Assembly (NCBI RefSeq): GCF_000765745.2
Contig: NZ_JRPC02000024.1
Location: forward strand, 1 to 32,742
Direction: 5' to 3'
DNA from: Helicobacter apodemus
GTDB taxonomy: Bacteria; Campylobacterota; Campylobacteria; Campylobacterales; Helicobacteraceae
Length of the DNA: 32,742 bases
Shown: positions 30,104-32,742 of the stretch, piece by piece
Layout: every line of letters begins with the position of its first letter
How positions within the stretch are numbered: position 1 is the stretch's first letter
Made by a program: the position numbers and the translations under genes
Notes under the pieces: generated by a model
The model's input: the letters and a program-made list of their open reading frames with translations, nothing else
Told to the model about the DNA's origin: nothing
Databases searched by the model: none

Positions 30104-30484
30104 TTATTCCCATAAAACAGGTATTCCTAAAGAAGTAGCAAAAGCCACTTCTTCTTTAATGCCTAAAGAGCTTTGTGTCCAATCGCTCTTTAGCACAAAT
30201 ACTTCATCGCAATTTTTTAAAACCCCTAAGCAGCTTTGCATAACCTCTTCCCTATTGATATAAGGATTAGAACCATAAATCTGCGTAAAGATATTTACAG
30301 GACTTAGGGGGATATAGAAAAAATCCTTCCCACCATTTCTTTCTCTAACTTTTCTAACCCCACGTTCGCTTAAGGTTTTTGCGATACTATAAGCTTTATC
30401 ATAGGCTTTAATATCACTCCTTGCACCTAATGCGTCAAAGACTGCAGTGTATGGAGAAGCTATATATACAAGTTTCGTTTTCAT
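30104..30484 (-). CDS. DUF1937-like / nucleoside-deoxyribosyltransferase-fold protein
   Basis: This 126-aa protein has the opening KTKLVYIASPYTAV, a helical middle, and the end EVMQSCLGVLKNCDEVFVLK, TQSSLGIKEEVAFATSLGIP. This resembles the DUF1937/DUF4406 type of Rossmann-like fold related to nucleoside 2-deoxyribosyltransferases, which could salvage or modify nucleotides. The catalytic Glu would be in GIKEEVAFA. I choose ATG 30484 because AAGGAG lies five bases upstream; the ATG at 30499 would place that site inside the gene. Confidence 0.65.
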   Translation of the reverse strand: MKTKLVYIASPYTAVFDALGARSDIKAYDKAYSIAKTLSERGVRKVRERNGGKDFFYIPLSPVNIFTQIYGSNPYINREEVMQSCLGVLKNCDEVFVLKSDWTQSSLGIKEEVAFATSLGIPVLWE

Positions 30485-30597
30485 GCACTCTCCTTGCATT
30501 GAACATCTACAACCCTACCACTTGCCTTTGAGAAAATGCAAGCGCTATAAGCATAAAAATACTTTGGAGAATAATTGCACTTCTTGCCACAAATCAT
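30481..30597 (-). CDS. Possible 38-aa Cys-containing peptide
   Basis: The frame starting MICGKKCNYSPKYFYAYSAC and ending VQCKESA overlaps the next gene by 4 bases (ATGA), as real genes here do. It has four Cys that could bind a metal. The ATG at 30597 has no good ribosome site; a well-placed AAAGGA lies before an ATG at 30620 in another frame that stops after 8 codons. A one-base deletion in an A run near 30600-30605 could explain this, so the gene may be frameshifted. Confidence 0.4.
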   Translation of the reverse strand: MICGKKCNYSPKYFYAYSACIFSKASGRVVDVQCKESA

Positions 30598-30661
30598 TGT
30601 TTTTGAAGGTATCAAATCCATTGCCATTCCTTTATGATAAATTTGGGATAACCCCAATACT

Positions 30662-30856
30662 TTAGACTTCTTTCCAATCTAAAGTATTGGAATCACTCTT
30701 TATTTTCTCTATTTGAATTTCTTCTAGTGTTTCTAAGACTTTTCTCCATTTATCCTTATTTCGAGGATGAGAGAGCTTGGCAATAGCCTTGTGATAAATC
30801 CTCCTTGTTCTCTCCTCACTAATTCCTAAAACCTTACCAATCTCTTCAAAAGTCAT
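30662..30856 (-). CDS. Sigma region 4-like helix-turn-helix protein
   Basis: This 64-aa protein reads MTFEEIGKVLGISEERTRRI and goes on to a RIYHKAIAKLSHP segment. It is a clear match in pattern to sigma-70 region 4.2, where EIG..LGIS..R.R.I is the -35 recognition helix. The remaining part is a short helical tail. It could recruit or divert RNA polymerase, or simply be a DNA-binding regulator. I use ATG 30856, with TATAGG upstream that overlaps the MuB stop; TTG 30859 is also open. Confidence 0.75.
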   Translation of the reverse strand: MTFEEIGKVLGISEERTRRIYHKAIAKLSHPRNKDKWRKVLETLEEIQIEKIKSDSNTLDWKEV

Positions 30857-30864
30857 CAATAAAC

Positions 30865-31794
30865 CTATAAATACATCATTGCCTTTGTGGATTCTAAGTC
30901 CTCTAAAGTCGCACTTTCATTACCGCTTAGAGAAACCCTAGTGAGGGTTAGTCTTATTACTCCCTCACTTTTTCTAAAGTTTCCACAACCTAGTTCCCAT
31001 AGTTTCCAAGCACAATTACTAGGGATTCCACTTACTTTGCAAATCTCTATATATTCCTCTTTTTGCAAACCTTTTAGCTCGTATCTCCCTAAGCAGCGAT
31101 TTCTTAGCTGTGCTAACTCTTGCTCTCTCTTGCTTCCAAGTCTCCCATTGCTTAGAGAATCCGCAAGCCAATGTGTGCCAACCAAAATCAAAGGTTGTTT
31201 AGAGAAGTCCATAATGCGTCTTAGGGTTTCCAACACTCTCCATTTCAAATGTTCTGCTTCATCGACAATTACATACTTGCCACATTTCTTTAGCTCAGCG
31301 GCAACCTTTAAAATTCCACTATGGTTACTCCTAAACTCTCCTAAATTTAGCTCCGCACAAAGCTTTTTTAGAATATCTTTAGCGTTCATATCAGGTGTAG
31401 CTTCTACGGAAATAGCTTCTAAATGGCTCTTGCAATATTCTTGTATTATTCTTGTTTTGCCTGTTCCACTCTCTCCTAAAATTACAGAGATTCTATCCCC
31501 TTGCATACTGGCTAAGACGAGTCTTGAAAAAATCCTCTTAACATCGCTTGTATGGATAAATTCTAGGTTGTTTAAGCCCTTGATTTGAGCTTTAACTTCC
31601 TCTTTTTCTTTGTTTTCTTTAAGAAAAATTGCAAACTTTTCCTCAACCCCTGCGGCATATCTAAAGTCTGGATTATTGAGATATTGACTAAGATAAGTCT
31701 TTTTAATACCAAGCTTATTTTCTAATTTGCTTTGAGAAAAACTTTCATCTTTTTCTCTTTGCTGTTTTAAATATGCTATAATTTTATTTCTCAT
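30865..31794 (-). CDS. B: MuB-like transposition ATPase
   Basis: This 309-aa AAA+ ATPase has an N-terminal helix-turn-helix (about residues 18-42, SFSQSKLENKLGIKKTYLSQ), a Walker A GESGTGKT at 107-114 and a Walker B YVIVDEAE at 174-181, then a C-terminal helical part. MuB coats target DNA, activates the MuA transposase and gives target immunity. The size matches Mu B (312). It lies 101 bases after the transposase; that gap holds small inverted repeats (AGGCTTT/AAAGCCT) but no gene. Confidence 0.92.
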   Translation of the reverse strand: MRNKIIAYLKQQREKDESFSQSKLENKLGIKKTYLSQYLNNPDFRYAAGVEEKFAIFLKENKEKEEVKAQIKGLNNLEFIHTSDVKRIFSRLVLASMQGDRISVILGESGTGKTRIIQEYCKSHLEAISVEATPDMNAKDILKKLCAELNLGEFRSNHSGILKVAAELKKCGKYVIVDEAEHLKWRVLETLRRIMDFSKQPLILVGTHWLADSLSNGRLGSKREQELAQLRNRCLGRYELKGLQKEEYIEICKVSGIPSNCAWKLWELGCGNFRKSEGVIRLTLTRVSLSGNESATLEDLESTKAMMYL

Positions 31795-31895
31795 TTGTTT
31801 GTCCTTTATTCAAGCAAGTTTTGGCTTGTTTGGGTTTAGGCTTTAAAAGCCTTTTAAAAAGTTTTTATAAACCCTTTAAAAGACCTTTAATTATC

Positions 31896-32742
31896 TTACT
31901 TTGCAAGCTTTTCTAAAAAATCCCAGCTATCTGTATTGTCTATTTTTTTCTCTTGCAATGGATTTTCTAATTGCCAACTATCTTCTTTATGCTGCTCTAC
32001 CTGCGCGCTATGGATTGCCTCTTTTACCTGTGTTTTGTAGGTTTTTGCATTTACAGCTTCTTGCCCCTTGCCCACACCTTTAAGCAATGCCACATCTTTT
32101 TTACGCTTCAATGCTTCTGCTTCAAGCCTTGCATTTCTACGAATAAACTCGGAGTGTTTGTCATCTTTTTGCAAATCTCTTATGCGCTTAATAGCTCCTT
32201 TGTATTCCTTACCAATGGTTTTAATCTCCTCTTGAGTAAGAGAATTTGCCCTCCTATCATAAGCAGTGCATAGAAACTCTCCACTTTCATTAAAGATAAA
32301 GGCTTCGCTAGAATCATTGATATTTACTCTAACCAACACCTTATTTCCTGTCTCAATGTATTTTGTAGGCACATAAGCAAAGGGACGCATTTCAATGTGT
32401 TTTTTGCCCATAACCCTTGCCTTGCCTTCCTCTGCATAGAGCAAGAATTGTGTATAAGGCACATTAACTCTTTTAAAGTTTGCCTCACTCCATAAATCCA
32501 TTGGGCTTTTACCTCTTGCCTTACTCCACCTTCTTGATACTCTATCAATATTCCAAAACTCCACTGCTTCATCAAGTAAAATTTGTGCGGCTTCAAAGGT
32601 TATGATATGTTTTTGTTGTGTTTTTAGTGGATTGCCTAATGCGTCTTTGCTTTTTCTCTCTTTCTTAGGGGTTTGTTGCTCTCTAGCACTTCTCTCATTC
32701 CCATTTCTACCGATATAGCTAGTAATAGCAGTGATATAGCTT
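31896..32742 (-). CDS. A: MuA-type transposase, C-terminal part (runs off the window)
   Basis: The open frame enters from the right edge and gives 281 residues: a basic linker (ERSAREQQTPKKERKSKDAL), the helical segment FEAAQILLDEAVEFWNIDR, then the beta-barrel domain of Mu transposases (RPFAYVPTKYIETGNKVLVR to ESGEFLCTAYDRRAN) and a charged C-terminus that in MuA contacts MuB and ClpX. The catalytic DDE core should lie beyond the edge. An internal GTG at 32564 is not the real start, because the frame stays open and homologous upstream. This enzyme integrates the phage and replicates it by transposition. Confidence 0.88.
   Translation of the reverse strand, partial: SYITAITSYIGRNGNERSAREQQTPKKERKSKDALGNPLKTQQKHIITFEAAQILLDEAVEFWNIDRVSRRWSKARGKSPMDLWSEANFKRVNVPYTQFLLYAEEGKARVMGKKHIEMRPFAYVPTKYIETGNKVLVRVNINDSSEAFIFNESGEFLCTAYDRRANSLTQEEIKTIGKEYKGAIKRIRDLQKDDKHSEFIRRNARLEAEALKRKKDVALLKGVGKGQEAVNAKTYKTQVKEAIHSAQVEQHKEDSWQLENPLQEKKIDNTDSWDFLEKLAK

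Noticed and set aside
30887-31588. 233-codon plus-strand frame opposite MuB
   Set aside because: It is the shadow of the MuB gene; Ser/Leu-rich antisense composition and no start signals.
1-32742. CRISPR array, insertion sequence, rRNA
   Set aside because: No regularly spaced repeats, no transposase other than MuA, and no rRNA-like sequence were seen.

Overview
The window is the body of one Mu-like (transposable) prophage from an AT-rich epsilonproteobacterium, most likely Campylobacter or a close Helicobacter relative. The assignment rests on low GC, strong AAGGAG ribosome sites, tightly overlapping genes, and a gene set and order that match my recollection of the Campylobacter Mu-like prophage group (CMLP1/CJIE1 type). 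No database search was possible. Neither prophage end could be placed: the transposase runs off the right edge, and no certain host gene is seen at the left edge.

Layout from left to right. Positions 1-1600 are AT-rich and hold a decayed second copy of the repressor (about 374-519), a 40-bp direct repeat, and one accessory gene on the minus strand (522-1220). The intact S24/CI-type repressor (1600-2229, +) and a small unknown gene follow, then a Dam-type adenine methylase (-). Positions 3586-15374 are a long minus-strand late operon for tail and lysis: V, a 69-aa gene, W, J, I, H, a DUF4376 protein, holin, sheath FI, tube FII, chaperone E with a predicted -1 frameshift product E', lysozyme, a two-component spanin pair, tape measure, U, D and a small coiled-coil protein. 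This module is P2-like in content.

A 178-bp gap (15375-15552) separates that operon from a divergent plus-strand operon (15553-24441) for head and packaging. It encodes a gp37-like protein, Mu I-type protease/scaffold with a nested start, a lambda D-like decoration protein, a lambda E-like major capsid protein, tail protein X, a gp36-like protein, small and large terminase, a gp29-type portal, a gp30 head protein with a C-terminal nuclease-like domain, and gpG. The head is therefore a mosaic of Mu-like packaging proteins and a lambda-like shell. A tRNA-like element lies antisense in this operon (23772-23850).

Positions 24458-26046 hold an unknown gene (-), a secreted Cys-rich peptide plus secreted endonuclease I pair (+, lysogenic-conversion type), and a Mor/C-family late activator (-). 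Positions 26200-32742 are the minus-strand early region, read right to left: MuA transposase C-terminus, MuB ATPase, a sigma-region-4-like protein, a DUF1937-like protein, Gam, a very basic 64-aa protein, a 71-aa protein, YopX-like, a possible DciA-like protein, GemA, a small HTH protein, then two tiny membrane peptides, a Bro-N antirepressor-like protein and a 62-aa protein.

Inferred logic: the repressor holds the early operon silent. When early genes fire, MuA/MuB replicate the phage by transposition, Gam shields DNA ends, and Mor turns on the two divergent late operons. The methylase, secreted nuclease and the 522-1220 gene are cargo. The most notable structures are the E/E' frameshift site, the tRNA-like element, a 91-nt hairpin at 7093-7183, the promoter with an 11-bp inverted repeat in front of a 30-aa membrane peptide, and the repressor remnant.
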